From: Saxidomus purpurata
Taxonomy: Eukaryota > Mollusca > Bivalvia > Venerida > Veneridae
Reading direction: 5' to 3'
DNA length: 64,000 nt
NCBI GenBank assembly: GCA_022818135.1
Contig: JAFMSR010000017.1
Location: 17,321,905 to 17,385,904, forward strand
The translations under genes were made by a program, and so were the position numbers. Under the pieces are notes generated by a model. The model was not told where the DNA came from, did not search any database, and was given only the letters and a program-made list of their open reading frames with translations. Each line of letters starts with the position of its first letter. Position 1 is the first letter of the stretch. Of the stretch, positions 52,145-64,000 are shown one piece after another.

Positions 52145-52380
52145 GTTTTTACAATGATTATCAACAGACCACTTCATTTGAGAGTGTGGGAAGACAATCA
52201 ACGGAAGCAAGAAAACACGTGTGCACAATATGCAGGAAATGCTTCACAAGACCTAACCATCTAACCAATCACATGCGTATACATACAGGAGAAAAACCGT
52301 TTGAATGCCATATATGTCAAAAAAGATTCAATATGAAGAACAATCTTAGAACGCATATGATGTGTCATATTAAAATGTGA
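52145..52380 (+). CDS. Alternative terminal exon 20: two C2H2 fingers
   Basis: Acceptor ttggttttcatttcag (AG 52143-52144), then gt (Gly). The 77 residues hold finger 1 at 26-46 ([18 protein letters not shown], contacts R/N/H/N), linker TGEKPFE, finger 2 at 54-74 (CHIC, contacts M/N/N/T) and tail IKM. Groups with exons 17 and 19 through finger 1 and with exon 17 through ECHIC. Confidence 0.93.
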
Positions 52381-53012
52381 ATGACAAATCTTTCACAGGC
52401 TTTCATGAATGCACTTTTTAGTGCTAATACAACTGTACTTAACTCATCGGCGCTTGCTAAATGTAAATTTGTTCACTCTCTATGAGTATATAAGATCTTC
52501 CTTTATTCGATCATTATCACAGTGTTTGTTACCTAATTAGCTGTTTTAAAATTAAGCTTGATTACTTGTAAGTTTTGCCCCTACGACAAAAAGAGGAGTA
52601 ATTGTTATGATCCCTCTTGCAGTAAAACATATATTTTGATATTTGATTAGATGTGATTCATTATGGCTGCAGCCTTGATCAAACCTTGCTTGTTTATGCT
52701 TCTTCGTTGTGGTAAACATTTCAACGACCAGTTTCTGCATTTTAGCATTGATCGTCTTACAGAGACACACCTATCAACCATACTCGCAGAGCACACACAG
52801 AACAGTAACCCTTTCAGTTATAAGGAAAGGGTAGCCTACAAATTGCACAATAAGACTAAAGTATAAGTTGTAATAGGCATCACTATCACTGCGCATAGCA
52901 CATAAAGATAACATAAAAGAACACGAAACAGACAAACAGTAATCGGTTTTTATTAACAGATACCATTTGGGTTAGTTAATATTTCATTTCAAACCATAAT
53001 GGCGTAATAATT

Positions 53013-53088
53013 CGAGGGTTGACCGCAAAACTGTTGTAACCTATATGAAACAAAGAAGGACTTGCGACAGTTTTGCGGTCAACCCTCG
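53013..53088. repeat. Perfect 22-bp inverted repeat, 32-base loop
   Basis: cgagggttgaccgcaaaact plus gt at 53013-53034 is exactly complementary to 53067-53088. The transcript would form a 22-bp stem. It could be a tiny fold-back element or a structured RNA. Confidence 0.85.
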
Positions 53089-53259
53089 GTAGGGAAAACA
53101 CTACTAAAATTTGGCTACATCACACTCTTCTTTGATTAATTATGATTCTTTCGTCTTTAGATGTGGCCATAATATTTTAGATGTATGTTTGATTACTAAC
53201 TTTGATCATCTTTAACTCTATTCATGTATTAGAATTATCTCCATTTTCCGTGGCTGATA

Positions 53260-54310
53260 TTCTATGCCCCCAAAACAAAGTTGGGGGTATATATGAGTCA
53301 CCCGGTGGTTGGTCGGTCGGGCGGTCAGGCGGTCCGTTGCATTTTCCTTGTCCGGAGCATAACTTGAAAACTACTAGTTGGAATTCAATACAACTTCATA
53401 CAATGGTCAAGTACATTGAAAGGAAGTGCAGTGCTTATGAACCATAACTCTATCTTGACTAATTACAGAGTTATTGCCCTTTGTTACTTTTCCTTGTCCG
53501 GAGCATTGCTTGAAAACTACAGGTGGGAATTCAATACAACTACATACAATGGTCAAGCACAATAAGAGGAAGTGCAGTGCACAAGAACCATAACTCTATT
53601 TTGAGTAATAACAGAGTTATTGCCCTTTGTTACTTTTCCTTGTCCAGAGCATAACTTGAAAACTACTGGTGGGAATTCAATACAACTTCATACAATGGTC
53701 AAGTACATTGACAGGAAGTGCAGTGCTTATGAACTATAACTCTATCTTGACTCATTACAGAGTTATTGTCCTTTGTTACTTTTCCTTGTCCGGAGCATTA
53801 CTTGAAAACTACTGGTTGGAATTCAATACAACTTCATACAATGGTCTAGCACAATGAGAGGAAGTGTAGTGTACACAAACCATAACTCTTTCTTGACTCA
53901 TAAGAGAGTTATTGCCCTTTGATACTTTTCTTTGTGTTGGAATTCAATTTAACTTCATACAATGGTCAAGTACATTGAGAGGAAGTGCAGTGCACAGGAG
54001 CCATAACTATCGTGACTCATTACAGAGTTATTGCCCATTTTTCCTTTTCCTTGTCGCAGAGCATAACTTGAAAACTACTGGTTGGAATGCAATACAACTT
54101 CATACAGTGGTCCAGCACAATGAGAGGGAGTGAAGTGTACAAGAACCATAACTCTATCTTGAGTAATTACAGAGTTATTGCCAAGAACAATATCTCTATT
54201 TTAGTGTTTTTTTTGCAAGGTATTCTGTTACTACGAACTTCCTCAGTTTATAAAGCAGTCTTTCGGGGGTATTAATCACATTTAGTGATAGCTCTAGTTT
54301 AGTTTATTTT
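53260..54310. repeat. Family C element with ~146-bp units
   Basis: Starts atgcccccaaaacaaagttg with the ccccc/ggggg hairpin. 'ggaattcaata' units have gaattc at 53381, 53527, 53673 and 53819 (exactly 146 apart), then 53940 and a diverged gaatgc at 54085. Ends 'tcacatttagtgatagctct', as does 42300-43330. Confidence 0.88.
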
Positions 54311-55370
54311 ATTATGCACTCACAGGTGTAACATGTTTATCTTTACATATACAGAATAAGCTATTATGAATAAAAATGTCTTTAAAAGGCGTTAACGCAG
54401 TGGTAGCAATACATCTTTTTAACTTATATTGTTTATAAGATCATTCGAAGATCAGACTGTTGAACAAAAATTAGTAAGGAGTACTCAGCTAAACAAGCTT
54501 TCTGTGCAGTACATGGTTACGCTTTTTTAAAAACATACTAGTTGAAAAAATATAACAAGCAGAAACGAGTTAAGTTACTAGCACCATGACCTTCGATTAG
54601 TTGATAAATTTGCAAAACAACAAAAACGAAATTGAAACGTGTTTTATAACACATAATTGTCATATTCAGTAATAGATTCACTAATAAAAACTAATCAGTT
54701 ACGAACCACGTACCTTTTTCCTTAATTTAATTATCAACCATTCCAATAATTCCACATTTCCTTTCTCTCGTCAAGGTTGATTCCATCTGGAATGAGTCTC
54801 GAGAGCGATTAATATAAGTTGTAAGAACTTGTTTTGCAGTCGAGAAGAAATGAATTAGTATAAACTAAACATTCCAATGTGCCAGCTTATTTTTAGCTAT
54901 AGATGCACGAAAGCTTTCATGTCTTGCATTTAAAAAGACATCGGTTAGATACTTCCGTTACATGAATTCCAAAATGATAGAGTGGTAAAAATTGTATACA
55001 GACGAGAATTTTAAGAGCCCAAGGATGAGTATCAAGGCTTATGTTAAGTCTAGGGAGGTTTAAACGTTAAAATAAAATTTTCTGTCATATGATCAGTTTC
55101 CTCAGTATTTTGAAATTCATGAGTTGGAGGTATCCACCATGCATGATAGCTTGCGTGCATCAATACCTAAAATAATCTGGCAGTGTGTGCTTTTTTCTGA
55201 AATTAAAGAGTAAAATACTGATTTTTATCTAAAAGTTTAAACAGATAAATTTAGCAATTTTCACATTTGCGTAGAGTGAAAGGTGTGTCAAATAACAATT
55301 TGTGCAGAACATGCTCATTTCATTTACTAATAACGTCAATATTTGTTTTGTTGTTGTGAACTAATTTAAA

Positions 55371-55700
55371 GTGATATTACCGTTCAAAGTGACCATCAAA
55401 ATTTTAAATAAAACAATCAGTGATTTATACTCCTGGAATAATAAATATTGCCGTAGTTATAACCCAAAAATATCGATCTGTATAACAGTTTCACTCACAT
55501 TGAATACAGAGAAAAACAAAATTGACTTGCCTAGTCAAAATACAAAATCCCCCCTTTCGATTATGTATATCTTGATTTGTATTTGTCAATTACAGAAATA
55601 ACTTGTAAAACTTATTTCTTATATGTTTTTAAAGCATCCACAGTGTTTTGAGCACCATTTTTAACTATAAACCAATGTGACCATTTTGAAAGGTAATATA
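55371..55700. mobile_element. MITE-like element, copy 2
   Basis: Left end 'gatattaccgttcaaagtga' and right end 'gaccattttgaaaggtaat' form an imperfect inverted repeat. Homologous along its length to 21461-21800. Confidence 0.75.
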
Positions 55701-55987
55701 ACTAATGGATTTATTCAATAAGAATAAATGAAAGCATGTACATATCTATACAAGTAACGAGAAAGTATAGCATTTTATCAACAACTACTTTTTAGGTAGG
55801 AACGCAGTGCCTTAATGAATAATTCTTTAAATGAGAAAATGGTTCTTTTACTATTTGCGTCTTGGTTGTTTTAAAATATTCATGCTTTAAATCCATTAAA
55901 AGGCTTTTCACACTTCTATGAGATATAGCAGTTGACCCGTTGTCCTGAACCTGGTTTTCAGGCATTGTTTCGTTATTTGATGAAGGT

Positions 55988-57258
55988 AGCTCACCTGAGA
56001 TTGAAGTGCTTATGGTGAACTCTTGTATGCCCGTCGTCGTTCGTTGTTCATCGTCAACAATTCGCTTGGAACTACATCTTTCAAACCATTGTCGTCAATT
56101 CCAACTTACCTCACAGGAATGATCTTTGAACGATCCTCTACCACAGTTGCTCAAACCGTTCCAGTCCCCTGCTATAAACGGCCACTAGAGGTAAAATAGA
56201 AGAAAAAAAGAAACAGTTCAACCAAACTCCACATAATTGTTGCTTATATTGTCCTCTACCTAACTTGCTCAGCCGGACAAAATATCCACAAGAACTGAAA
56301 ATAGAAAAGCTAATAAATAAAAAATCACTTCTTTAACTGCTAGGCCAATTTCAACCAAACTACACAGGATTGTTGTTTGGATAGTCCTCTCCCAAAATTT
56401 CTCAAACGGTTTCGCTCCACCACATGAAGTGGCAAACAGAGCTAAAGTAGAAAACTTGTAAACGACTTTTCCTCCTGAGCCTAAAATTGCTCAAACGGTT
56501 CCACTCCGCTGCACAAAACGGCCGCTAGAGCTAATAATAGAAAAACCAACAACATCTGTCAAACCACTTAGTCAATTCCAACCCAACTTCCGGGGATTAT
56601 TCCCTGGATGGTCCTCTATCCAAAAAAAAATCAACGGTTCCGTCCTTATGAAATGGCAGCCAGTCCAATAAATAGGAAAATAATTAAAAACATTCCATCC
56701 TTATGTCCAATTTCCACAAATTTTCGCAGGATTGAGGCTTTGATGGACTGCTCCAAAAACTGCTGAAACGGTTCCGCTAAATTTGCACAAAATGGCTGAC
56801 AGAGTAATAGAAAACCATTAATCTACTGGACCCATTTTAAACAAGCTCTTACTTCGGTTCTCAACCAAAAATGCTTTAATGGTTCCGCTCCACAGCACAA
56901 AATGGCCACCAGAATAGCCTTTAATTTACATCTCCTTAACCACTGTGCCAATTTTAGCCAAATTTCAAAGGATTTTTCCTTGGATATTGCTCAAATTTGA
57001 GCAAAAAGTGCACTAGAGCTGAACTTAAAAAAAGAACTTTGAACAACATCTCCTTAATCACTTGGCCAATTTCAATCAAACTTCACATGATTATTTCTTA
57101 GGTAGTCATCTAGAAGCATAAATGTCATATAATTCTGCTCCAACGCACAAATATTATCTTTAATACTATCAGAATTTATGCAGATATTCTGAATATGCAC
57201 TGTATATATTCTCTGTTCACTTAGTTCAGCAACAAAGCACCATCACGACCCTTTTGTT
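55988..57258. repeat. Diverged tandem repeat element
   Basis: Starts tagctcacctgagattgaag and ends 'catcacgacccttttgttt'. Internal repeated phrases include 'ccaatttcaaccaaact', 'ctcaaacggttccgctcca' and 'gcacaaaatggc..ctagagct', with many indels, so an old copy. Confidence 0.7.
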
Positions 57259-57441
57259 TAATGAAGCAATTGCATTTTACTGGTAGATCGTGTTTTGACA
57301 TAGCGCGGCACTCTTACAAGGCCTAAAAGAACTGTACCAGGTAAAAGTATTATTGTACATGATTTATGTTATGATTACACAGATCGATGTTAGCTTGTTT
57401 GACCACTATCAACGCACTGAAAATTCACTTTTATTTTTCAG

Positions 57442-57635
57442 TGTTTAGACATGTATGTAGTTTCTGTGGCAAGATATTTGCAAGTAGCTGGAAACTACAG
57501 ACACACATGCGCATACATACTGGAGAGAAACCGTGGAAGTGTCAGATGTGTGGCAGATCTTACACGCAAAAAGGAAACTTCGATCGACATCGATGCAGCC
57601 AACATCAAGATTTGAATGTTAATGAAGTGCAATGA
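57442..57635 (+). CDS. Alternative terminal exon 21: two C2H2 fingers
   Basis: Acceptor cttttatttttcag (AG 57440-57441); the split codon ends in tg (Val with a G donor base). Only four residues precede finger 1 at 5-25 (CSFC, FASSWKLQTHMRIH, contacts S/W/K/T). The linker is TGEKPWK. Finger 2 at 33-54 has Tyr for the core Phe, Phe for the helix Leu, contacts Q/G/N/R and an H-X4-H ending (HRCSQH) seen otherwise only in exons 1-4. A 63-residue product. Open frame upstream of the acceptor is read-through. Confidence 0.92.
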
Positions 57636-58019
57636 TCACCAACAAGTATATTCGTCACCCTGTCACATAAAGAGGAACGTTTACATTTGACATGCAAAGT
57701 GACATTTTTTAACCGGACACATTAATCAAGTGTACAAGTTTATTTGAAAGTTACTAAAACATAACAGGATACTATATACAACTGCAAATTTGGATGTTGT
57801 AAATTGAGTTCACAAAAATTGAAATGAGTTTTATTTGACAAAATAATGTAGCAGTTGTAATATAAGACTAGAAGACGTTTACCACAATGATTTCTAGTTC
57901 GAATCTGGGTCACCAGGGGTCAAATAAAAACACTGTTAGCAGTATAGAGGCCACATTTATTAACCAATCTGCACCGTCCTAACTGGGATTTTACTATCTA
58001 TAGTTTTATGTGCTTTGTT

Positions 58020-59217
58020 ATGCCCCCCACAAAGTGGGGTGCATATAGCGTTGCACTTGTCCGTCCGTCCGTCCGTCAGTCCGTCAGTCCGTCCGTCCGT
58101 ACGTCCGTACGTCCCGAAATCTTGTGAACGCAACTCCTCTTAAACCGGATGGCAGATTTTGCTTAAACTTCCAGGGATGAACAACCTTAATGTGTAGATG
58201 GTAGTAAAGGAAGGAATTTTCGCGGCGACCAAATTTAACAGAATTATGGCCCTTTGTTGATTTTTTTCACTATATATCTTGTGAACGCAACTCCTCTTAA
58301 ACCGGATGGCAGATTTTGCTTAAACTTCCAGGGATGAACAACCTTAATGTGTAGATGGTAGTAAAGAAAGGAATTTTCGTGCGACCAAATTTAACAGAAT
58401 TATGGCCCTTTGTTGATTTTTTTCACTATATACTATGTAGAAATTTTGTGAACGCAACTCCTCTTAAACCGGATGGCAGATTTTGCTTAAACTTCCAGGG
58501 ATGAACAACCTTAATGTTAGATGGCAGTAAAGGAAGGAATTTTTGCGGCGACCAAATTTAACAGAATTATGGCCCTTTGTTGATTTTTTCACTATATACC
58601 ATATAGAAATTTTGTGAACGCAACCCCTCTTAAACTGGTTGGAGATTTTGCTTAAACTTCCAGGGATGAACAACCTTAATGTGTAGATGGTAGTAAAGGA
58701 AGGAATTTTTGTTGCGACCAAATTTAACAGAATTATGGCCCTTTGTTAAGTTTTTCACTATATACCATATAGAAATATTGTGAACGCAACTCCTCTTAAA
58801 CCGGATGGCAGATTTTGCTTAAACTTCCAGGGATGAACAGCTTTAATGTGTAGATGGTAGTAAAGGAAGAAATTTTTGTTGCGACCAAATTTAACAGAAT
58901 TATGGCCCTTTGTTGATTTTTTTCACTATATACCATATAAATTTGTTGCGACCAAATTTAACAGAATTATGGCCCTTTGTTGATTTTTTTCACTATATAC
59001 CATATAAATAATTGAACATATAAATTTTACATTTGTAATTTAATTTAACATGTACATAAGGTTACCTGTAGATCATTTTAGGTATATGTACAGAAATGAA
59101 ACAGTGGAATGAAAAAGTTCCACATAAAAATCTTACATACAGATATGCTTGCTCTTGTTTATGAGCACATCTGCACAGTGGGGGCATCCGTGTCCTTTGG
59201 ACACAATTCTAGTTTTG
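58020..59217. repeat. Family C-like element with ~166-bp units
   Basis: Starts atgccccccacaaagtgggg, then a (gtcc)n microsatellite at about 58060-58115. Units beginning gaacgcaactcctct lie at 58126, 58283, 58450, 58616 and 58782 (spacings 157, 167, 166, 166). Ends 'tgtcctttggacacaattct'. The minus-strand frame at 58464-58721 is repeat-derived. Confidence 0.85.
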
Positions 59218-59221
59218 TTTA

Positions 59222-59870
59222 GCAGTGCTCAAAGGTAAGTTATTGTGATTGCCCGCTGTCTGTCGTATGTCTGTCCAAACTTGCCTTGTTAACAGTCTAG
59301 AGATCACATTTGACATCCAATCTTTATGATAATTGCTCAGAATGTTTGTCTCAGTAATTGTTAAGCCAAGTACGAACCTGGGTCACCTGGGAACAAAGAC
59401 GAGGTCAGATGGTCAAATCAAAGAAAAAAAAATTGTTAACACTCTAGAAACCACGTTTATTAACCAATCAACATAAAAATTGATCAGAATATTTGTGCAA
59501 ATAATTTGTAGGGACAGTTGAAACTGTGTTATTTGTGGTGAAAACTAGGTCACTAGACAAATCGAATCAAAACATTCTGGAGTCTACATTTAGTACCTAA
59601 TTGTCGTGAAATTTTATCAGAGCGTTTGTCTTGATGATTTCCAGGTCAAGATTGAATTTGGGTAACCTGGGATTGAAACCTAGGTCATCATGTCAAATAA
59701 AAGAAAACCTTGTTAACACTCTTGCAGTCATCGTGACTGTAAATTGGTCAGAATGTTTCTCATGTCAAGGTCAAACTGAATGTTTGTGTTTATGATATTG
59801 CGGTCACATTGGGTCGTAGAAGGTCATGTATTTAGGTGAGCGACATAGGGCCATATTGGCCCATTTGTTT
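59222..59870. repeat. Family A repeat
   Basis: 'gctcaaaggtaagttattgt', 'ttaacagtctagagatcaca', 'aaaactaggtca' and end 'gggccatattggcccatttg'. Confidence 0.75.
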
Positions 59871-60752
59871 GTTTTTGTGTTGTAACAAAAGCTGTGCCAT
59901 TATTCAATATTGAATAAAATCATTCTATTTCAAATGCCCTTTCTTTAATTTACTCTATGATTTTAACTCTTACATGTTTCTCTGTATATCTGTTTGTCCG
60001 AGTTAAGATATGGGATAAACGACAGAGAGTGGATGCCATTTGTAAACTGATGTCGGGGGCTGTTTCAGAATATCGAAGAAACAAATGTTTTGTGACTTAG
60101 TCAATGATTGGTATTATTTGGGGCTTTAAAGTCTGCCGTCATGATGTCGTAAAGTTGTGTAAATAAAAAAAAAGTTTTAAGTCTGGATGAAATAAAATAC
60201 TAGAAATGATATTTCATTAGGAACCATGTACAGTGTAGTTAGCTTTTTAAATGTCGATCAGTTTAACTGATGCCATAGTCCAACTATATTAGAGAACTCG
60301 CATACATGTGGCAAGTACGAAACACATTTTCATGTGGAGAGCACTTCCTTCGTAACCCTGTGTTATAGGTGGTGTTATATTACATGTATTGTAACAGATA
60401 GTCTACTATATATTGTCATGCTCCAGGTCAATCGTTCACCTTTAACTTTTTTCTGACTATTATGTAAAAAAATAATTAAATGATCCTGTAAATTTTGATC
60501 TTAATGAAAGCACGTATTTAAACATTGACGAGTATATGTTCAACTAAAAGTTAGTCTAACTGCTGGTTCAAAAACATTTAATTGTGTGAAGCTCAGTCAG
60601 GCTTTGATATGTGGACTAGGCCTGCATACTACTGAGGAGTATTTAAAAAGAAGTATATTTTAGTCTTCCAACTTATCTACTCGCTTTTATGGAAGGATGT
60701 TGAAATTTGCAAAATTCTTTCATTTTCCAAGATAAAATACCTTCTACAACAG

Positions 60753-60756
<4 letters not shown>

Positions 60757-60787
<31 letters not shown>

Positions 60788-60960
60788 CCCGCCCCCGGGG
60801 GCGGGGGGGGGGGGGGGAAGAAAAAAAATTTAAAATAATATAAAAAAAAATTTTGTTGTTTTGGGGGGGTGGGGGGGAAAAAAAAAAAAAAAAAAAAACC
60901 CCCTCCTTTTTTTTTTTTTTTTGGGGGGGGAGACCCGAAAAAAAAATATTTTTTTAGGCT
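60757..60960. other. Homopolymer tract, probable assembly artefact
   Basis: Runs of G (about 26-27), then C, G, A and T blocks with almost no other sequence. It has no biological counterpart elsewhere in the window and looks like poor-quality read ends or gap filling. Confidence 0.75.
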
Positions 60961-61855
60961 TTAGTTACTAATTAAAAGTAACGGTCATATTCAATGTTCA
61001 TTAAAGGAACTTATTTCGAATGATACAATTTTCCCAACTTAACATTTTTTCCCTTTTTTGCAGTTCGATAGCCGTACTTTTGGCCAGTTTTTACTTCGTC
61101 ACCAAAGAAAAGATTTTTAACTAAATACCCATAGAAATAACCATACTGACTATGCGTTGCAATGGTATTGTCTACGTATTCAAAGAACATGGTCACAAAA
61201 CCATTAATACTGAAAATACTTGTAGCACGTACGTATCTGGGTCATATGATATATAGCGGCAAGTTCCAAAATTATGTACAGGCCCGATGCTTATAACAGT
61301 TTCTCGAGCACAATCTCATGCTCAGCACGAAATCATGCTCAAGTAATATGAAGTGAAGTAAAGTTATATATTTATTTACAAAGTCTGATTTAATATAAAG
61401 ATACATAAGATACTTATAGACCTGATGATAATTGTTATGGAACTCGATCTTGTTAAAAGATATCATCTGACTTTTTGTCAAATTACTTGAACATGACTTC
61501 ATGTTTAGCGTAAAATTGTGCTCGAAAACCTTTTATAAATACGGGGCCAGGAGTCAAAAAACGTCTGTAAAAGAGTAGAGAACATGATTATTCCACTAGT
61601 TAAAGGGTTAAAGCTATCGCCATGAGGATGCGTGAAACAATGCTTATTGCCAACGACCGTTTAGTTGTTTCAGACTTTTAGAAGAGTAATTAAACCGTTT
61701 ATGCATGATGTTTAGCAGTATCAATTGTGAATGTGTAAGGAAAAGACCTGCGTCATAATGAGCAGGTTTTATAAAGCTTTCATTCATTACCATAAACATA
61801 TTTCATACGTACTGTTGTTTACTTTGTTTTAAAAAAATCTTTCTTTTGTTTCCAG

Positions 61856-62046
61856 GTAGCATGTCTTTAAAGAAGTACTGCTGTCATATTTGCAAAAAGG
61901 CACAACAGAGTCCGTTTGCTCTAAAGATGCACATGCGAATTCATACAGGAGACAAACCATTCACGTGTACATACTGTGGACGAGGATTTACACAGAAAGT
62001 TCACTTACAGTCGCACGTATTGACTCACATGAATCTACCAAAGTGA
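61856..62046 (+). CDS. Alternative terminal exon 22: two C2H2 fingers
   Basis: Acceptor tttcttttgtttccag (AG 61854-61855), then gt (Gly). The 62 residues hold finger 1 at 9-29, which keeps all four ligands (CHIC, H25, H29) but has Gln in place of the core Phe (KKAQQSPFALKMH, contacts S/F/A/M). The linker is TGDKPFT with Asp for Glu. Finger 2 at 37-57 is canonical (CTYC, contacts Q/V/H/S), with tail MNLPK. It is the last finger exon in the window. Confidence 0.92.
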
Positions 62047-62187
62047 ACAATATGAATAATAGCAGTCGTAGTGAAATGTGCCCGATTTTGCCAATGTACG
62101 ATATTTTTTGTTGTGTAATTTGGGGAAATTAAAACAGCCTCTTTGAATACACCCGATTGTTTAACTCCCATGAGCACAAAATGAAAG

Positions 62188-63375
62188 TACTCAGGTGAGA
62201 TATTGTGATCGTCTGGTATCCGTCGTCTGTTTTGCGTCTGTCGACTGTTCACTCTTAACCAAGGCTGCATTTTTCACTGGATCATAATGAAACTTGGTCA
62301 GAGCTATTGTCTTGATAACATCTAGGTAGATTTTGAATATAGATCATTTTGGGGTTAGAAACAAGCTCACCAGGTCAAAATATAAAGCTTGTGTATGCCT
62401 TCGACATGCTAGTTTTCATTGTATCTTCATGCAACTTAGTCAGAATGATTGTCTTGGAAAAATCGAGGTCAAGATTGAATATGAGTCATCTGTTCAAAGC
62501 ATGGAAAACCTTGTGTATGTAATGGAGTTCGCATTTTTCACATGAACTTAATGAAATTCGGTCAGAATGGCAGTGTTGATAAAATCTAGGTCAAGTTTGA
62601 ATATGAGTTATTTTTGGTAAAGACTAATTCACCAGGTCAAATCATAGACACATCTTGTGTATGCCATATAGATGTCATATTTTTAACTGGAAAATCAGCA
62701 TGTTTTTCTCAATGATTTCTAGATCAAACTCAAATCTTGATCACCTCGGATTAAGAAAAAGGTCTCACGATCAAATAAAAGAGAACAAACTGTTAATACT
62801 CTAGAGACCTCATTTATTACCCAATCATCATGATAATTGGCCAGACTGTTTGTGTCAATGAATTCTAGGTCAGGTATGATAAAAAACACTAGGTGACACA
62901 GTAAAATCAAAGAAAAACCTTGTCAAAACAAATAGAGTCCCTATTTGATATCCAATCTTCATGAAAATTCGTCGAATGTTTGTCTCGGTGATTGTTTAGA
63001 TCTTGTTCGATATTTGGTAAAAAACAAGGTGACATACTCAAAAACCCTTTAAAGCTTTATAAAGGCCACATTTGATATCCAAACTTCATGACAATTGGCC
63101 AGAGGGTATGTTCATATGACTTCTGTGGGTCAAATCAAATTAAAGCCTTGTTAACAATCTTGATGTCACATTTGATACACACTCATCATTAAATTCTGCC
63201 AGTGTTTATAGGTCGCCAGGTCAGTTCCAAGTACAAGCATGCGCTAAGTTACATTTCATAGTCAATCATCGTGTAAATTGGTCATAATGTTTGTGTTTAT
63301 GGTTGTATTCCGGTCACACTGGGTCATATCTAGGTCGCGGGAGAGCGATATAGGTGCATATTGGCCCTCTTGTTT
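62188..63375. repeat. Family A repeat
   Basis: 'actcaggtgagatattgtga' start, 'catgaaacttggtcag'-like phrases at about 150-base spacing, and end 'catattggccctcttgttt'. The overlapping open frames are repeat-derived. Confidence 0.75.
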
Positions 63376-63534
63376 AGTATTTGACTTGGTGACCTAATTT
63401 TTGCCTCGATGTAAACCGTATTCGAACATGATATGGATGTTTACTAGACACTTATTCTGACAAAATTTCACAAAGTTCCTATGAAATATGCAGCCGCTAT
63501 TTTACACACTATTTTTATTCCTATGATATGACCT

Positions 63535-64000
63535 TAGCTCGACATTTCGAAGAAAAGGGGAGCTATCCTACTCGCCCCGGCGTCGGCGTTGGTGTCACAC
63601 CTTGGTTAAGTTTTTCGTACCACCCCACTTTATTTCAAGTTTTTAGAGGTATGGCTTTGAAACTTACCAAACTTGTTTACCATCATAACCTCCATCTACA
63701 GACAAGACTACATAACTCTGTCAAGGTTTTTGACAGAATTATGGCCCTTTTTTGACTTACAAAGTGTATTTAGCTTGGTTAAGTTTTTCGTACCACCTGA
63801 CTTTATTTAAAAACCATTGGAGGTATTGCTTTGAAACTAACCATACTTGTTTACCATCATGACCTACATCAACAGACAAGAGTACATAACTCTGTCAAGG
63901 TTTTTGCCAAACATCCATGGAAAGTTTCATGGAAGTTAAACTTGTAAAGTTGTAATAAAAACTGTATAAAAATCTTCCTGACCAGAACTGCAAGGCAACT
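63535..64000. repeat. Family D repeat, cut by the window end
   Basis: 'ttagctcgacatttcgaaga' then 'ggggagctatcctactcgcc'; units 'ggttaagtttttcgtaccac' at about 63605 and 63777. Confidence 0.75.

Larger units (their letters stand above)
52381..57441 (+). other. Intron, exons 20 to 21
   Basis: Five-kilobase gap with a perfect hairpin (53013-53088), a family C element (53260-54310), a second MITE copy (55371-55700) and a diverged tandem repeat (55988-57258). No finger exon detected. Confidence 0.55.
57636..61855 (+). other. Intron, exons 21 to 22
   Basis: Family C repeat at 58020-59217, family A at 59222-59870 and the homopolymer tract at 60757-60960. The rest is AT-rich and unassigned. Confidence 0.55.
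62047..64000 (+). other. 3' flank of exon 22
   Basis: A family A repeat (62188-63375), then the start of a family D repeat (63536 to the end). No further finger exon in the last 1.95 kb. Confidence 0.55.

Overview
The window is low-GC eukaryotic DNA, almost certainly from a mollusc and most likely a bivalve. The reasons are small exons with pyrimidine-rich tracts and CAG acceptors, long AT-rich introns, AATAAA signals, and dense interspersed repeats carrying phrases such as 'ctaggtcac', 'aacactctagaggt' and 'ggaccattcttgtt'-like ends, which I associate with bivalve intronic repeats. The species assignment is inference.

The gene content is one repeated theme. Twenty-two short exons, all on the + strand, lie between 889 and 62046. 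Each starts at a splice acceptor, encodes a variable leader of about 3 to 28 residues, then exactly two C2H2 zinc fingers joined by a TGEKP-type linker, then a short tail and a stop codon. In all 22 the first full codon begins two bases after the acceptor. Any of them can therefore be joined in frame to one upstream exon that ends with a single base of a split codon. Five (exons 4, 7, 15, 17 and 19) have no methionine between the acceptor and the fingers, so they cannot be free-standing genes. This is the architecture of an alternative 3'-terminal-exon array as known for arthropod BTB zinc-finger loci (lola, and by analogy mod(mdg4) and Broad): one constant N-terminal part spliced to one of many DNA-binding ends. 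The constant exons, presumably BTB/POZ, are not in the window and must lie upstream if the model is right. All 22 are called here as alternative terminal exons of one gene.

Layout: exons 1-3 (0.9-5.2 kb) have a lola-like second finger without the core Phe and with H-X4-H. Exons 4-6 (6.8-12.0 kb) are related and carry an aromatic Trp in the finger-1 helix. Exons 7-8 are near-twins with a TGVKP linker. Exons 9-10 share a one-residue deletion in finger 1. Exons 11, 12, 13 and 15 share an RFRW-SHL finger 1, and three of them share a CLNIG leader; exon 14 interrupts the series. Exons 16 and 18 share an NAKHHLK finger 2. Exons 17, 19 and 20 share a TRPNHL finger 1. Exons 21-22 are the most distinct 3' members. 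Neighbouring exons are usually paralogues, so the array grew by local exon duplication.

The spaces between exons grow from about 1.8-2.4 kb at the left to 3-5 kb at the right. The extra length is mostly repeats: several element families with internal tandem units of about 145-167 bp, MITE-like and fold-back elements, a 26-bp minisatellite abutting exon 15, a tRNA-SINE-like element and a decayed LINE reverse-transcriptase fragment. A homopolymer tract at 60757-60960 looks like an assembly artefact. No rRNA, tRNA gene, CRISPR array or prokaryotic feature was seen.
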